From Klebsiella pneumoniae (GTDB lineage: Bacteria; Myxococcota_A; UBA9042), in NCBI GenBank assembly GCA_945889325.1, contig CAMDBH010000011.1, positions 1-64,000 on the forward strand: a DNA stretch of 64,000 nt, written 5' to 3'. Below, piece by piece: positions 19,056 to 29,264 of this stretch (positions are counted from its first letter, which is position 1; the number at the start of each line of letters is the position of its first letter). The notes below the pieces were generated by a model. It searched no databases, was not told the origin of the DNA, and saw nothing but the letters and a program-made list of their open reading frames with translations. The translations under genes were made by a program, and so were the position numbers.

Positions 19056-21476
19056 ATGTTCAGTATTACGATTCGTGAACGAAGTGGCCAAGTTTACACT
19101 TTCCACTTTGACAAACCTGAAGTTCTGATCGGCCGCGTCAAGGGCAACGACGTCATCTTGCCGAAGCAGAATATATCTAAGCGTCATGCGATGATACGCG
19201 TCCACGGACCGCGTTTTATCGTCGAAGACATGGGCTCAACCAACGGCACCTACGTCAACGGCCATCGCATCGGCGGGGCGGTCGAAATTGGCGGCGACGA
19301 CAAAGTCTATTTAGGCGACTTCGTGATGAATTTCATGGATTTGTCTCAAGCTGCAGCGGGCAGCGGCGCCCCACCCGTGCCCGATCAGGCGGTCGATTTC
19401 AACCTGCTAGGCGGTGCGAGCGGCGGCATGCCGCCGGTTCCCGGCGACGATGCCCGCGACACCGCTTTTTCTGAACACGATCGCCATGCCGATTCTGCCG
19501 CGCTGGCGGAGTTCGGCGCGCAGGTGGTGGAAACCCATGGTTCCGGTGCCCCCGATCTGCCGCCGGAGCCGGACAATCAACTCTACCCCGATCAACTCGA
19601 TCTGAGCGATCTGGATCATTTGGGCGAGTTGGCCCCAGCCCCTGGCACTGGCTCTGAAGCGTTGACCGCTTTTGACATGCAAGCCGATGCCGAACTGCAA
19701 GCGCAGCTCGACCAAATGGCCGTTGAAATTGCGAAATTGTCAGGCGAATCGGCTAAAGCTGCAGCACCACAGGACGACCTCGCCGCCATTGTGGCGCGCC
19801 CCATGCCCGGCGCGTTCAGCGCGGGTGTTGAGCCGGACGAATACGAACCGCCGCTCAACGAATCGACGATGTCCTGCGGCCAACGCGCTCCCGGCGTCTA
19901 TGACGAACGCCTGACTGGGCCGCTAGATGGTTTGTCGCAGGCCAATGCTGGTCGCGGCGCCGGTCGGCCGCAACCGCCTTTGGATATGCCCGGCCCCAAC
20001 GATTTGCCCGCTGCCGCGCCGCCGTCGAAGAAAAAAGGGGCCAAAGAAATCGCCGTGTCGACGGCGCACGGGGCAGGTGCCGACCCAAGTCTGCAGCAAC
20101 ATTCGGCTCTTGGCGCGTCTGCTGCCCAAAGTGCTGCACCGGCTGCCATGCCTACCTTTGCCCCGCAATATGTTGCGCAAAGTTGGGCGGTTGTGGGCTC
20201 AGTGCCGGTTCGCAGTCTGAGTCCGGCGCCGCGCATCGCAACGTCAAATGAGATCGATCTGCCATCGCGAACGCCGACGCAGCCGGAAATCGCGGCGCAA
20301 AATGCCCTGGACACAACGCATTTTGATACGTTGGCAGTGCTTTACCGCAGTGCTTTGCGCGACATGCATCCCGCCGTGCCGACCGATGCCGCCCAAATGT
20401 CCGACACCGATTGGGCAGAAATGGAGGACCGCGTCGTCAATTTTGTCGATCTTGCGGTGGGACGCGGTGAAATTGCAGCGGAAGGGCCAGACAGCGCCCC
20501 GCTGGATGTTGGTCGCCTCAAACGCGATCTGATTTATGAATTGGCCGGCCTTGGACCGTTGGAGCCCATGCTCGACGACCCGACGGTTGAAACCATTGAA
20601 GTCAATGGCCCCGAACAAGTTTTTGTGTTCCGCCACGGCAAACGCCAAGCGGTGTCCGAACGGTTCAGCTGCCAACAATCTCTGGCCGCGGCCGTCGACC
20701 GCTTGGTGCGCGCTACGGGCAAACACGATGGCCATCAGGCCCATCTGCACCACGCAGACGGCACCTTGGTCGACGGCACCACCGTTCGTGTCGTTTGGCC
20801 GCCCCTGTGTCCTTCGGGTCCGGCGGTGCTTTTGCGCAAACCGCGCGTCACGGCGCCCAGCCTTGAACGCCTTGTGCAGCGCGGGGTTGTAACGCCGCAC
20901 GCCGCCGCGAGCCTGAAGTATCTGTTGCGCTTGCGCAAATCGATCGCGATTGTCGGTTGGTCCAACGTCGGCAGGCGCACCGTGCTCAATGCCGTAGCGC
21001 AGTTGATTGAGGATGAAGAACGCATTGTTGTGGTCGAAGACGGCCAGCGTATGCGTCTGCAACAGCGGCACGTCGTGCGCCTAGACAGCAGTGCGGACGG
21101 CTGTGATGCGCTCATGGCCGCGCGGCGACTGCTGCCGGATCGCCTACTTATCGGCGAATGTGCCGGTTTGGCGTTGTACGATATGCTAGACGCCGCGGTT
21201 GATGAAGGGCTGCCACCTTGGTTGGCAACCTTTCACAGTTCGTCGCGCGAAGCCGAATTCCTCCGCCGCGTCGCGCATTCACTTGCGTTGCGTCATGCTG
21301 GCGCTCCAGAATCCGTGGCGCGGGCCCGTGTCGCCAGTGCTTTTGATGCGGTTGCGTCGTTTTCGGTCGTCGACGGCCAAGCCGTTTTGGACCGCGTTCA
21401 AGTGCTGGGGACGGTACCGGATAGTCTGGAACTGTTCGATATCTCGGAAGAAGAATTGCCTGAAGATCTGCGCTAG
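19056..21476 (+). CDS. FHA domain fused to CpaF/TadA-like ATPase with degenerate Walker A
   Basis: Residues 1-95 are an FHA phosphothreonine-binding domain with the full pocket: Gly26-Arg27, Ser41, His44 and Asn63-Gly64 (STNGTYVNG). Residues about 100-440 are an acidic Pro/Ala/Gln linker. Residues about 450-806 resemble a CpaF-type secretion ATPase: LAGLGPLEPMLDDPTVETIEVNG (in two pieces of under twenty), then VRLDSS and LLPDRLLIGECAG. The P-loop reads GWSNVGRRT (634-642), so the essential Lys and adjacent Thr/Ser are Arg-Arg. GEVRG is GECAG, and the TGHDGSLATIHAN region is altered. ATP hydrolysis is unlikely. No tad pilus genes nearby. Start set by GCGGAG. A double-FHA gene follows. Confidence 0.85.
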   Translation: MFSITIRERSGQVYTFHFDKPEVLIGRVKGNDVILPKQNISKRHAMIRVHGPRFIVEDMGSTNGTYVNGHRIGGAVEIGGDDKVYLGDFVMNFMDLSQAAAGSGAPPVPDQAVDFNLLGGASGGMPPVPGDDARDTAFSEHDRHADSAALAEFGAQVVETHGSGAPDLPPEPDNQLYPDQLDLSDLDHLGELAPAPGTGSEALTAFDMQADAELQAQLDQMAVEIAKLSGESAKAAAPQDDLAAIVARPMPGAFSAGVEPDEYEPPLNESTMSCGQRAPGVYDERLTGPLDGLSQANAGRGAGRPQPPLDMPGPNDLPAAAPPSKKKGAKEIAVSTAHGAGADPSLQQHSALGASAAQSAAPAAMPTFAPQYVAQSWAVVGSVPVRSLSPAPRIATSNEIDLPSRTPTQPEIAAQNALDTTHFDTLAVLYRSALRDMHPAVPTDAAQMSDTDWAEMEDRVVNFVDLAVGRGEIAAEGPDSAPLDVGRLKRDLIYELAGLGPLEPMLDDPTVETIEVNGPEQVFVFRHGKRQAVSERFSCQQSLAAAVDRLVRATGKHDGHQAHLHHADGTLVDGTTVRVVWPPLCPSGPAVLLRKPRVTAPSLERLVQRGVVTPHAAASLKYLLRLRKSIAIVGWSNVGRRTVLNAVAQLIEDEERIVVVEDGQRMRLQQRHVVRLDSSADGCDALMAARRLLPDRLLIGECAGLALYDMLDAAVDEGLPPWLATFHSSSREAEFLRRVAHSLALRHAGAPESVARARVASAFDAVASFSVVDGQAVLDRVQVLGTVPDSLELFDISEEELPEDLR

Positions 21477-21695
21477 AGCGTGAATCATAAATTGAACCCC
21501 ACGGGTTTAATTGCGATTTAGCGGAGCGGTGAGTCGCCGCAGGCGCGAACTCGCGACCCCAGAAAGACTGAGGAATCTCTGACGATCCAAAACCTGAACG
21601 CGCCCGGTTCCTGAGTTTATGATTAGATGTGCTAGGAGAACTGGCCAAACTTGAAGCAATGCGCGCTCCATGAGGGCAAACGGCCCGGAGATTGA

Positions 21696-23114
21696 ATGTT
21701 CACCCTCATCATCGAAGACAAACAAGGCGCCATCGTCGATGAGTATTCGTTTGAAGACGGCGAATTCATTATCGGTCGCAGCCAACAGGCCGACATTGTG
21801 CTGCCGGCCGACAATGTTTCGCGTCGTCATGCGCGTTTGTTTACGGTGGAGGGCCGCTGTTTCGTTGAGGATCTGAAAGCCGCCAACGGCGTCTGGTTGG
21901 GCGGCAAGCGCATTTACAATGTCACCGAACTGCCTCGATCGGCGCAACTGCGCATCGGCGATTTCTTTTTGCACATCGAGGGCGCGGCCTATGCGCGTCC
22001 GATGGGCGCATCCGTGTACGCCCGCTTGGTGCCGATGCCGGGCAGTATTGGCGAATTAACCGAGTGTAATCAGCCGACTACCCTGATCGGTCGCGGCAAG
22101 GACTGCGCGGTCGTTTTGTCCGATGTGTCGGTATCGCGCATCCACGCCAAAATAACCCAAGAACCCTCGGGTCGCGTTTTTGTAGAAGATTTGCGCAGTT
22201 CCAATGGCACCTACGTCAACGACCGCCGCGTCGAGCAGCAGGAAATCAACCACGGCGACCGCATTCGCTTTGGCACCGTGGCATTTTCCTTCCAAGTCGA
22301 AGGCATGCCAGAAGTCGATTTGAGCGATCAAGGCTACCAGCCGCCGCAACAACCGGCAGCGCGCGGCCGGCCGCAGGCTCAGCAGAATTATGCAGGTCAA
22401 TACAATGCGTTTGCGCCGCAGGAAGCGCAAATTCCGCAGTCCGAAGTCGCGTTTGTGCCGCAGCAAAAGTCGCTTTTGCCGACCGTGGCGGCGCTTGCCG
22501 TCATCGTGGTCGCCATTGTGGGTTTGGTGGTTCTTGTTGGATTTGCTTACGATCGTTGGGTCGCGCCAGCAGTGCAACCCAAGGCCGGGGCTGCAACGCC
22601 CCCTGCAGCGGACGCGCCCAAGTCTGCGGCACCAACTGCGGGCGCCAAAGGCAGCCCCGATCCGGCAGCCGAAACGCCAAATGCCGTTCAATTTGATGAC
22701 CTTATATCGCGAGGCCAGGATGCCATCGCCCGCCGGCAATGGGATGAGGCAGAAAGTCTGTTCAAAAAGGCCCGCAAAGTCGATCCGATAAGCACGCGGC
22801 CGACCGAAGCGTTGAACACCATCGCGCTGGAAAAACGCGCGGGCGCACGCTTTGCTCAGGCCGAAGACGCCTACGCCAAGAAACGCGTCGATGTGGCGAT
22901 TATGAATCACAAGTTGATTCCCCCCAACTCGGTTTACCGCGCAGATGCCAATGCGGCCCTCGACGCGATTGCCCGCGTACTTGAAATCGACGGCGATGCG
23001 TTATGTGCGTCAAAAGATTGGCCAAATTGTCGTGAGAAGTACAGCCTTGCTCTGTCGACCGGTTCAGCCAGTCCTGCTGTTGAGCAAAAGTACGCCAATG
23101 TACTGAAAAAATAG
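21696..23114 (+). CDS. Tandem-FHA membrane protein with C-terminal helical repeats
   Basis: Two FHA domains (about 1-95 and 105-205). Binding residues are visible in both: Gly27-Arg28, Ser42, His45 and Asn64-Gly65; then [17 protein letters not shown] and SSNGTYVN. A Pro/Gln linker follows, one membrane span (about 261-284), a Pro/Ala stretch and a TPR-like helical domain (about 330-472). This topology puts the FHA domains inside the cell and the helical part in the periplasm. It likely reads Ser/Thr-kinase phosphorylation, as in myxobacterial signalling. Start set by GGAG five bases upstream. It follows the FHA-CpaF gene by 219 bp; they may act together. Confidence 0.85.
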   Translation: MFTLIIEDKQGAIVDEYSFEDGEFIIGRSQQADIVLPADNVSRRHARLFTVEGRCFVEDLKAANGVWLGGKRIYNVTELPRSAQLRIGDFFLHIEGAAYARPMGASVYARLVPMPGSIGELTECNQPTTLIGRGKDCAVVLSDVSVSRIHAKITQEPSGRVFVEDLRSSNGTYVNDRRVEQQEINHGDRIRFGTVAFSFQVEGMPEVDLSDQGYQPPQQPAARGRPQAQQNYAGQYNAFAPQEAQIPQSEVAFVPQQKSLLPTVAALAVIVVAIVGLVVLVGFAYDRWVAPAVQPKAGAATPPAADAPKSAAPTAGAKGSPDPAAETPNAVQFDDLISRGQDAIARRQWDEAESLFKKARKVDPISTRPTEALNTIALEKRAGARFAQAEDAYAKKRVDVAIMNHKLIPPNSVYRADANAALDAIARVLEIDGDALCASKDWPNCREKYSLALSTGSASPAVEQKYANVLKK

Positions 23115-23127
23115 CAAATTACCGAAT

Positions 23128-25116
23128 ATGCCCGAGTCAAAACCCAGCGAGCACATCACCAGCGTGCTGCAAGAGACGCGGCAATACCCGCCGTCGGCGC
23201 AGTTTGTCGCGCTGGCTGCGCTCAACGATCCAGCTAAAGCGGAGCAATTGCGCGCGGATGCAGCGCGAGATCCGCAAGCGTACTGGGCGGCTGCGGCGCG
23301 CGATGAACTGCGGTGGTCCCAGCCTTTCACGCAAGTTTTGGACTGGTCCAATGCGCCGCACGCGCGCTGGTTTGGCGACGGCGAACTCAATGTCTCCGAT
23401 AACTGCCTAGATCGGCACGCGGAAACGTGGCGGCGCAACAAAGCCGCCTTGATTTGGGAAGGCGAGCCCGTCGGCCATTCCGGCCCGGAAATTCGCACGC
23501 TGACCTACGGCCAACTGCTCGGTGAGGTTGAAAAGGCGGCAAATGTTCTGAAATCACTAGGTATTGTTGAAGGCGACCGCGTGGCGATCTATTTGCCGAT
23601 GGTGCCCGAAGCCGCGGTTGCCATGTTGGCCTGTACCCGAATTGGCGCGGTACATACCGTTGTATTTGGGGGATTTTCCGCGGACTCGCTGCGCGATCGC
23701 ATCCGCGATTGTGGCGCAAAATTGGTCATTACGGCCGATGGCAGCTACCGCAAAGGCCAGATCTTGGCGCTCAAAGACATTGTAGATCAGGCGCTTGCCG
23801 ATCATTCGGCCCCGACCGCAAGGCAAGTCTTGGTCGTGCACCGCGCGGGCAATTCGATTGTGTGGCACCACGGGCGCGACCACTGGTGGCACGAGCGAAT
23901 GGCCGCCGTTCCCCTGCGATGTCCGGCAGTTGCCTTGCCTGCGGAACATCCGTTGTTTATCTTGTACACAAGCGGCACGACAGGAAAACCCAAAGGTATT
24001 TTGCATACGACCGGCGGTTATTTGACCCACGTCACCCGCACGTCCAAACAAGTATTCGATTTGAAAGACAGCGACTTATATTGGTGCACGGCAGACGTCG
24101 GCTGGATTACCGGCCACAGCTACGTCGTTTACGGCATGCTGTCGTGCGGCGCCAGCGTCCTGATGTATGAAGGCGCGCCGACTTTCCCCGACAAAAGTCG
24201 CTTTTGGGACATCATTGAGCGCCATCGGGTGACGATTTTTTATACCGCACCCACGGCCTTGCGCACCTTCATGTCTTGGGGTGAAGCACCTATTTTGAAA
24301 AACGATTTGTCGTCTCTCCGCCTGTTGGGTACAGTGGGCGAACCGATCAACCCCGCGGCGTGGATTTGGTACCGCGAAGTCATCGGCGGCGGGCTCTGCC
24401 CGATCGTCGACACTTGGTGGCAAACCGAAACCGGCGGCATTTTGATTGCGCCTCTGCCCGGGGTGCAGGTCACGATTCCGGGCACCGCGACGCGACCGCT
24501 ACCCGGTGTGCTTGCTGAGGTCGTTGATCAAAACGGCGATCGGCAGGCAGACAACGCCGGCGGTCTGTTGGTGTTGAAGCACCCGTGGCCCGGCATGGCG
24601 CGCACGGTTTGGGGCGACGATGCGCGGTTTGTTTCGACCTATTTCGCCAAAATTCCAGGGATTTACTTCACTGGCGACGGCGCTCGCCGCGATGAACACG
24701 GCAACTTTTGGATCATGGGCCGCGTCGATGACGTGCTCAATGTGTCAGGCCATCGCATCGGCACCATGGAAGTAGAAAGTGCATTAGTTTCGCACCATTT
24801 GGTCGCAGAAGCGGCAGTTGTCGGGCGGCCAGATGCGTTGACAGGCCAGGCTATTGTCGCGTTTGTCACCCCGACGGTGGGTGTGGCGACTGGGCCGGCG
24901 TTGGCGGCCGAGCTTGTGCAGCACGTCGTCAAGGAAATCGGGGCCTTGGCGCGCCCTGCTGAAATCCGCTTTGCTGTGGCCCTACCGAAAACGCGTTCCG
25001 GCAAAATCATGCGGCGTTTGCTGCGCGAACTGGCCTCAGGCGGTTCCGTGCAGGGCGACACGACAACTTTAGAAGATCGCAGCGTTTTGGAAGCACTCCG
25101 CAACGACGACGAATGA
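23128..25116 (+). CDS. acs: Acetyl-CoA synthetase (AMP-forming)
   Basis: Converts acetate, ATP and CoA to acetyl-CoA and AMP in the cytoplasm. Signatures of the acyl-adenylate family are complete: [30 protein letters not shown] (with the Trp that limits the acyl pocket to acetate), [15 protein letters not shown], and [14 protein letters not shown] with the lysine that protein acetylation controls. N-terminal SARDELRW-like and [15 protein letters not shown] elements fit Acs more than PrpE. 662 residues, normal. It starts 13 bases after the FHA gene with no obvious RBS; a phosphatase gene follows at nine bases. Confidence 0.94.
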   Translation: MPESKPSEHITSVLQETRQYPPSAQFVALAALNDPAKAEQLRADAARDPQAYWAAAARDELRWSQPFTQVLDWSNAPHARWFGDGELNVSDNCLDRHAETWRRNKAALIWEGEPVGHSGPEIRTLTYGQLLGEVEKAANVLKSLGIVEGDRVAIYLPMVPEAAVAMLACTRIGAVHTVVFGGFSADSLRDRIRDCGAKLVITADGSYRKGQILALKDIVDQALADHSAPTARQVLVVHRAGNSIVWHHGRDHWWHERMAAVPLRCPAVALPAEHPLFILYTSGTTGKPKGILHTTGGYLTHVTRTSKQVFDLKDSDLYWCTADVGWITGHSYVVYGMLSCGASVLMYEGAPTFPDKSRFWDIIERHRVTIFYTAPTALRTFMSWGEAPILKNDLSSLRLLGTVGEPINPAAWIWYREVIGGGLCPIVDTWWQTETGGILIAPLPGVQVTIPGTATRPLPGVLAEVVDQNGDRQADNAGGLLVLKHPWPGMARTVWGDDARFVSTYFAKIPGIYFTGDGARRDEHGNFWIMGRVDDVLNVSGHRIGTMEVESALVSHHLVAEAAVVGRPDALTGQAIVAFVTPTVGVATGPALAAELVQHVVKEIGALARPAEIRFAVALPKTRSGKIMRRLLRELASGGSVQGDTTTLEDRSVLEALRNDDE

Positions 25117-25125
25117 GGTGGCGCA

Positions 25126-25761
25126 ATGCTGGAACTTTATCTGATTCGGCATGGCCAGACCGATTTTTCACGCGAGAATCGGTTTTGCGGGGCCATTGAC
25201 CCGCCGCTCAACGACGTAGGTCTGCAAATGGCCGACGCTTTTGGCGCGGCGTATGCGGAAAAAACGTGGACCGCGATTTACTGCTCGCCAAGCACGCGCA
25301 CCCAGCAAACCGCTGCAGCTTTGGCAACGCGGGTCGGGATGCAAGTGCAGGTGGAGCCGGGGCTGCGTGAGATTTCTTACGGCGACTGGGAGTCCTTGCG
25401 CCATGAAGAAGTGCAGGCCAGTTTTCCCGACGCGTACGCCTATTGGGCAGCCGATACGGCCAGCCGCGGCACGCCGGGCGGTGAAACGGCGTTTCAGGTG
25501 GCGGCCCGCGCCGCGCCCCTGATCGAGCATATCCGCCGCGAACATCCAGACGGTCGCGTGCTGCTGGTGTCGCACAAAGCCACTATCCGCATCCTGACTT
25601 GCGCGCTGCTCGGCATGGATGTACGGCTGTTCCGCGACCGCATCGGTCAGCCGGTTGCAGCCGTCACGCGCTTCGAATTGCGCAAAAGTGGCCCGCTTTT
25701 GACCATGCTCGGCGACACTTCGCATCTGCCGCTGCATTTGCGCGAAGCCGAAGGGACTTAA
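25126..25761 (+). CDS. Histidine phosphatase (phosphoglycerate mutase-like)
   Basis: Branch-1 histidine phosphatase. The catalytic LIRHGQTDFS is at residues 6-15, the second Arg and Glu at SPSTRTQQTAAAL and LREISYGDWE, and the second catalytic His at VLLVSHKATIRIL. The fold and 211 residues fit cobC/gpmB-like enzymes that remove phosphate from small metabolites; the substrate cannot be read. The RBS GAGGTGG overlaps the acs stop region, so the two genes are co-transcribed. Confidence 0.85.
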   Translation: MLELYLIRHGQTDFSRENRFCGAIDPPLNDVGLQMADAFGAAYAEKTWTAIYCSPSTRTQQTAAALATRVGMQVQVEPGLREISYGDWESLRHEEVQASFPDAYAYWAADTASRGTPGGETAFQVAARAAPLIEHIRREHPDGRVLLVSHKATIRILTCALLGMDVRLFRDRIGQPVAAVTRFELRKSGPLLTMLGDTSHLPLHLREAEGT

Positions 25762-25824
25762 GTCCAACAGAGTAAAATTGCGCGTATTTCACGGCTTGAG
25801 CACAGCGCAAATTCACGGTTTGGT

Positions 25825-25852
25825 TTGACTTCGACGCCCCAATCGCTACACT
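25825..25852 (+). promoter_or_regulatory. Candidate sigma70 promoter of the large Cys-rich lipoprotein
   Basis: TTGACT (25825-25830), a 16-base spacer, TACACT (25847-25852), 64 bases before the start codon. Confidence 0.45.
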
Positions 25853-25916
25853 GCAAGCGGCTGGAAAACCAGATTTTTCCAGCGCGATGAGCGTTATTTG
25901 ACCACAGAGAGGCTGC

Positions 25917-28877
25917 ATGAACTGCACTGGATTGTTACGAAATCAATGCATTTTCGTGTTGGCGCTGGCTTTTGCCGTCGCCGGTTGCGGGTCTGTGGTC
26001 AAAAGTGATGGTGGCGCAGCGACTGAACAAACCGACGGTGTCGTTAGCGATCTCGGTGCCCTTGCTGACAGCACGGTCGATATCGCGGCCGACAAGGCAA
26101 GCCCAGATGCGCAAGCAGCGGAAGTAGCTGTTGCCGAAGGGGTATCGCCCGATGCCGGCGTCAAATGCCCAGGCGGGCAAGGTTGCACCTGCAAGGAAAA
26201 TGGCGACTGCGACAACGCACAATGCATTGAAATCGGTGCGGGAAAGGTCTGCGCCACCCCTTGCGTCGACAAATGCCAAGACGGCTTCAAATGCGCGCTC
26301 ATCAACGGCAACGGCGGCGATTCGACGACCATTTGCGTACCGAAATTTCTCAGCTTGTGCAGTCCGTGTGTTAAATCAAAGGATTGCCAAACGCTCGGCA
26401 TTGCCGATGCGGCTTGCGTCGACGAGGGAGGGCAGGGCAACTTTTGCGGCACAGCATGCGACGGTGACCCCGATTGCGCTTCCGGTTACACCTGCAAGAG
26501 CGTGAATTCCGTGGAAGGAGCTACGGTCAAACAGTGCGTAAAGACTTCAAATGCGCCGGAATTGAAGTACGGCGAATGCACTTGTAGTGAACTGGCGGTG
26601 GCGCAAAAGGCGCAAACAAGTTGCTTTGTCGAACACAAGAACGACAAGGGCGAATTAGTCGGCAAATGCGCTGGCATACGCGCGTGCGGCGCAAGTGGCC
26701 TGACGACCTGCGCGGCGCCCGCGCTTGACGTCGAAGTATGCGACGGCAAAGACAATGACTGCGATGGCCAAACCGATGAAACGACCTGCACCGCAGGCGG
26801 CGCGTGCAACTTGGGCGTGTGCGACCCGCAACAAGGCTGCCAATACAACAAGTTGAACAACGTGCCCTGCGACGCCGACAAAAACGCCTGCACGGACAAC
26901 GACCAGTGCAAATTGGGCGCCTGCATCCCTGGACCGGGCAAGGTTTGCGACGACGGCAATCCTTGCACGACCGACAGCTGCGATCCCGCGAGCGGCTGCA
27001 CAAAAACCGTTGACGATGGCAAGGCTTGTGACGCCGACGGCGATGCGTGCACGGCCGCGGATGCGTGCGTGGGCGCAAAATGCACCGCAGGCGCGGTCGT
27101 GGTTTGCGAGAACAAAAACACTTGCAGCAAGGCCAGTTGTGATTCGACCACGGGCAAATGCATTGGCAAACCGGTACAAGAAGGGGTCCCTTGCAATGAC
27201 GGCACGGTCTGCACCCAGAATGATCAGTGCAAGAATGGCGAATGTGTTGGAAAAATACTGAGTTGCGACGACAACAATCCGTGTACGGGCGACAGTTGCG
27301 ACCCGCTGGCCGGCTGCACCTCGTCGAACTTGGACGGCACGCCTTGTGATGACGACAACCTGTGTACAGTCGGGGACTTGTGCAAACTTGGCCTTTGCGT
27401 CAAGGGCGGGCCCAAGGGTTGCGATTCCGGCAAAGCCTGCGTCGCGGGCAGTTGCGATTTGGCCACCGGCAAGTGCGCGTATAAGAACAAAGTGCCCGGC
27501 GCACCTTGTGACGACGGCGACGCTTGTTCAGAAAACGACAACTGCAACGACGGAGATTGCCAAGGAAAAGCGCTTAGTTGTGATGACAGCAACGCTTGCA
27601 CCAACGACAGTTGCGACAAGGTCAAGGGCTGTTTGCACGCCGTCAACGTGTCCCCTTGCAGCGACGGCGACGCGTGCACGCAAAGTGACAATTGCGCGGA
27701 AGGCCAATGCGTCCCCGGCGCCGTTAAAGTGTGCAATGACAACCTATTGTGCACAGCGGACACTTGCAACAAGACCACCGGCCTGTGCTTCTTCGATCCG
27801 GCGGCCGTCAACGGAACTCCTTGTGATGACAGCAATGTCTGCACTCTGGGCGACAAATGCCAAAACGGCTTCTGTTCGGTCGGCATTGTCAAAGACTGCA
27901 ACGACGGCAACCCGTGCACTGACGATTTGTGTGATAAAGCCAAAGGTTGCAATCCAAGCTTTAACAGCAAGGCCTGTGATGACGGCAATGCTTGCACCAA
28001 GGATGACATCTGCAAATTCGGCGATTGTGAAGGCAGCGTAGTGAGTTGCAACGACAGCAACGCTTGCACCGACGATGCTTGCGATACCAAGAAAGGCTGC
28101 GTGAACAACCCCAACAGCGTAGTCTGCGACGACGCGAACTTTTGCACCGAAAAAGACCAATGCAAAAACGGCATTTGCGGCGGCGCACCGGTCAACTGCG
28201 ACGATGGCAACGTATGCAGCGACGATAGTTGCAATAAATCATCAGGTTGTGTCAACGGCCCCAACATCGCCCAGTGCCCGGACGTCGACGCCTGCACGAC
28301 CGGCGAAACATGCAAAAACTTGATCTGCGTCAAAAAAGCCGTGGTATGCGACGACTTAAACCCATGCACCTTGGACACCTGTGATGCCGTTAAAGGCTGC
28401 CAAGTAGCTAATATTGTGGACAAAACGGACTGCGGCGGCGCCAATTGGTGCATCGCGGGCAAATGCGTACCCAAAGCTTTTTGCGGCGACGGCATCGTCA
28501 ATCAAATCTCAGAGGAGTGCGACGACGGCAACTTGGTCGACAACGACGCCTGCTCCAATGCCTGTAAAAAAGGCCTGATCGAGCATTTCGACGGGGTAAG
28601 CAAAAAATTCTACAACGCCAATCCGGTCGACATCCACAACGTGACCCGCGCCATTGAGGCCTGCCAAGCGTTCTGGGGCACCCCGTGCAAAGACGGCAAA
28701 GGCACTTGCGGCGGCGCCACTTACGTCATCGCCACGGCGGACACCAACTGCAACAACGGCGCGACCCAGCGCATTTGGTACTACGGCGTTGAAGGCAACG
28801 GTTATTACGGCGGCAACGCCGACTGGGCGGGAATTACTGTGAAGCCGCCGAGTGGGGCGCAAACCAAATGGTATTAA
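25917..28877 (+). CDS. Giant cysteine-rich repeat lipoprotein
   Basis: Type II signal peptide (ALAFAVAGC, lipidated Cys24), then an Asp/Ala linker and three modules. The first, to about residue 270, is Cys-rich and ends in the calcium/copper-type element DGKDNDCDGQTDE seen in MopE-like proteins. The long middle is more than a dozen repeats of about 45 residues on the pattern CDDGN-CTxDSCD-GC. The third holds CGDGIVNQISEECDDGN, a Myxococcus-type Cys-rich repeat, and a C-terminal domain ending in a Trp/Tyr/Gly-rich stretch (RIWYYGVEGNGYYGG). Presumably a rod-like, disulfide-rich surface protein; function unknown. A close paralogue lies at 39179..42514. Confidence 0.85.
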   Translation: MNCTGLLRNQCIFVLALAFAVAGCGSVVKSDGGAATEQTDGVVSDLGALADSTVDIAADKASPDAQAAEVAVAEGVSPDAGVKCPGGQGCTCKENGDCDNAQCIEIGAGKVCATPCVDKCQDGFKCALINGNGGDSTTICVPKFLSLCSPCVKSKDCQTLGIADAACVDEGGQGNFCGTACDGDPDCASGYTCKSVNSVEGATVKQCVKTSNAPELKYGECTCSELAVAQKAQTSCFVEHKNDKGELVGKCAGIRACGASGLTTCAAPALDVEVCDGKDNDCDGQTDETTCTAGGACNLGVCDPQQGCQYNKLNNVPCDADKNACTDNDQCKLGACIPGPGKVCDDGNPCTTDSCDPASGCTKTVDDGKACDADGDACTAADACVGAKCTAGAVVVCENKNTCSKASCDSTTGKCIGKPVQEGVPCNDGTVCTQNDQCKNGECVGKILSCDDNNPCTGDSCDPLAGCTSSNLDGTPCDDDNLCTVGDLCKLGLCVKGGPKGCDSGKACVAGSCDLATGKCAYKNKVPGAPCDDGDACSENDNCNDGDCQGKALSCDDSNACTNDSCDKVKGCLHAVNVSPCSDGDACTQSDNCAEGQCVPGAVKVCNDNLLCTADTCNKTTGLCFFDPAAVNGTPCDDSNVCTLGDKCQNGFCSVGIVKDCNDGNPCTDDLCDKAKGCNPSFNSKACDDGNACTKDDICKFGDCEGSVVSCNDSNACTDDACDTKKGCVNNPNSVVCDDANFCTEKDQCKNGICGGAPVNCDDGNVCSDDSCNKSSGCVNGPNIAQCPDVDACTTGETCKNLICVKKAVVCDDLNPCTLDTCDAVKGCQVANIVDKTDCGGANWCIAGKCVPKAFCGDGIVNQISEECDDGNLVDNDACSNACKKGLIEHFDGVSKKFYNANPVDIHNVTRAIEACQAFWGTPCKDGKGTCGGATYVIATADTNCNNGATQRIWYYGVEGNGYYGGNADWAGITVKPPSGAQTKWY

Positions 28878-28878
28878 G

Positions 28879-29262
28879 GGCAACTGCGTTGTGCGGGTTG
28901 CCCTGCGGGCGGCTGCGCTGACGCGCGGTCGGTTTTGCCCTGCGGGCGGCCCAGCACGCTGAAGCGTGGACGAGCGGCACCTGCAGGTGCCGGTTGCGCG
29001 CTATCGCGCTGGATGCAAAGGGGCGAACCAAAGCTCTTTGATTCCGTGCTTAGCCGCTATGCCCCAAAAAAAGCTAGCACTGCCCCCGACTTGCACTCCC
29101 CACTCCTTTGGCAACCGGTACGAGCTCGTTGCGCCTAAAGGCGCAACATCGCGTTGAATTCCCGCTTCGCCGCTGCAAACGCGACCGCGCTTGCGCGCAA
29201 CGTCGCGAAGGGATTCCCGCTTCGCGGCTGCAAGCGCAACGGCGCTGACGCGCGGCGTCTCG
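28879..29262. repeat. Non-coding array of short palindromes
   Basis: No believable gene in this stretch. It is packed with small inverted repeats: GCCCTGCGGGC twice (28900-28910, 28937-28947), CACGCTGAAGCGTG (28955-28968), the perfect 18-mer CGGCACCTGCAGGTGCCG (28975-28992), GCGCGCTATCGCGC (28996-29009) and GTTGCGCCT-AA-AGGCGCAAC (29128-29147). CGCGAAG pairs with CTTCGCG at 29204-29226. A 13-mer, ATTCCCGCTTCGC, recurs at 29158 and 29213 and starts a degenerate direct repeat of 55 bp. The ORFs across it are short, overlapping and compositionally odd. Confidence 0.75.
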
Positions 29263-29264
29263 GT

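Noticed and set aside
27224-28501. Long antisense ORF (425 codons) inside the large Cys-rich lipoprotein; similar ones at 39534..40433 and 40440..40961
   Set aside because: These are shadows caused by the repeated Cys/Asp codons of the real genes; no RBS or family features.
28879-29262. CRISPR array
   Set aside because: The repeats differ from each other and have no uniform spacers; no cas genes are present.
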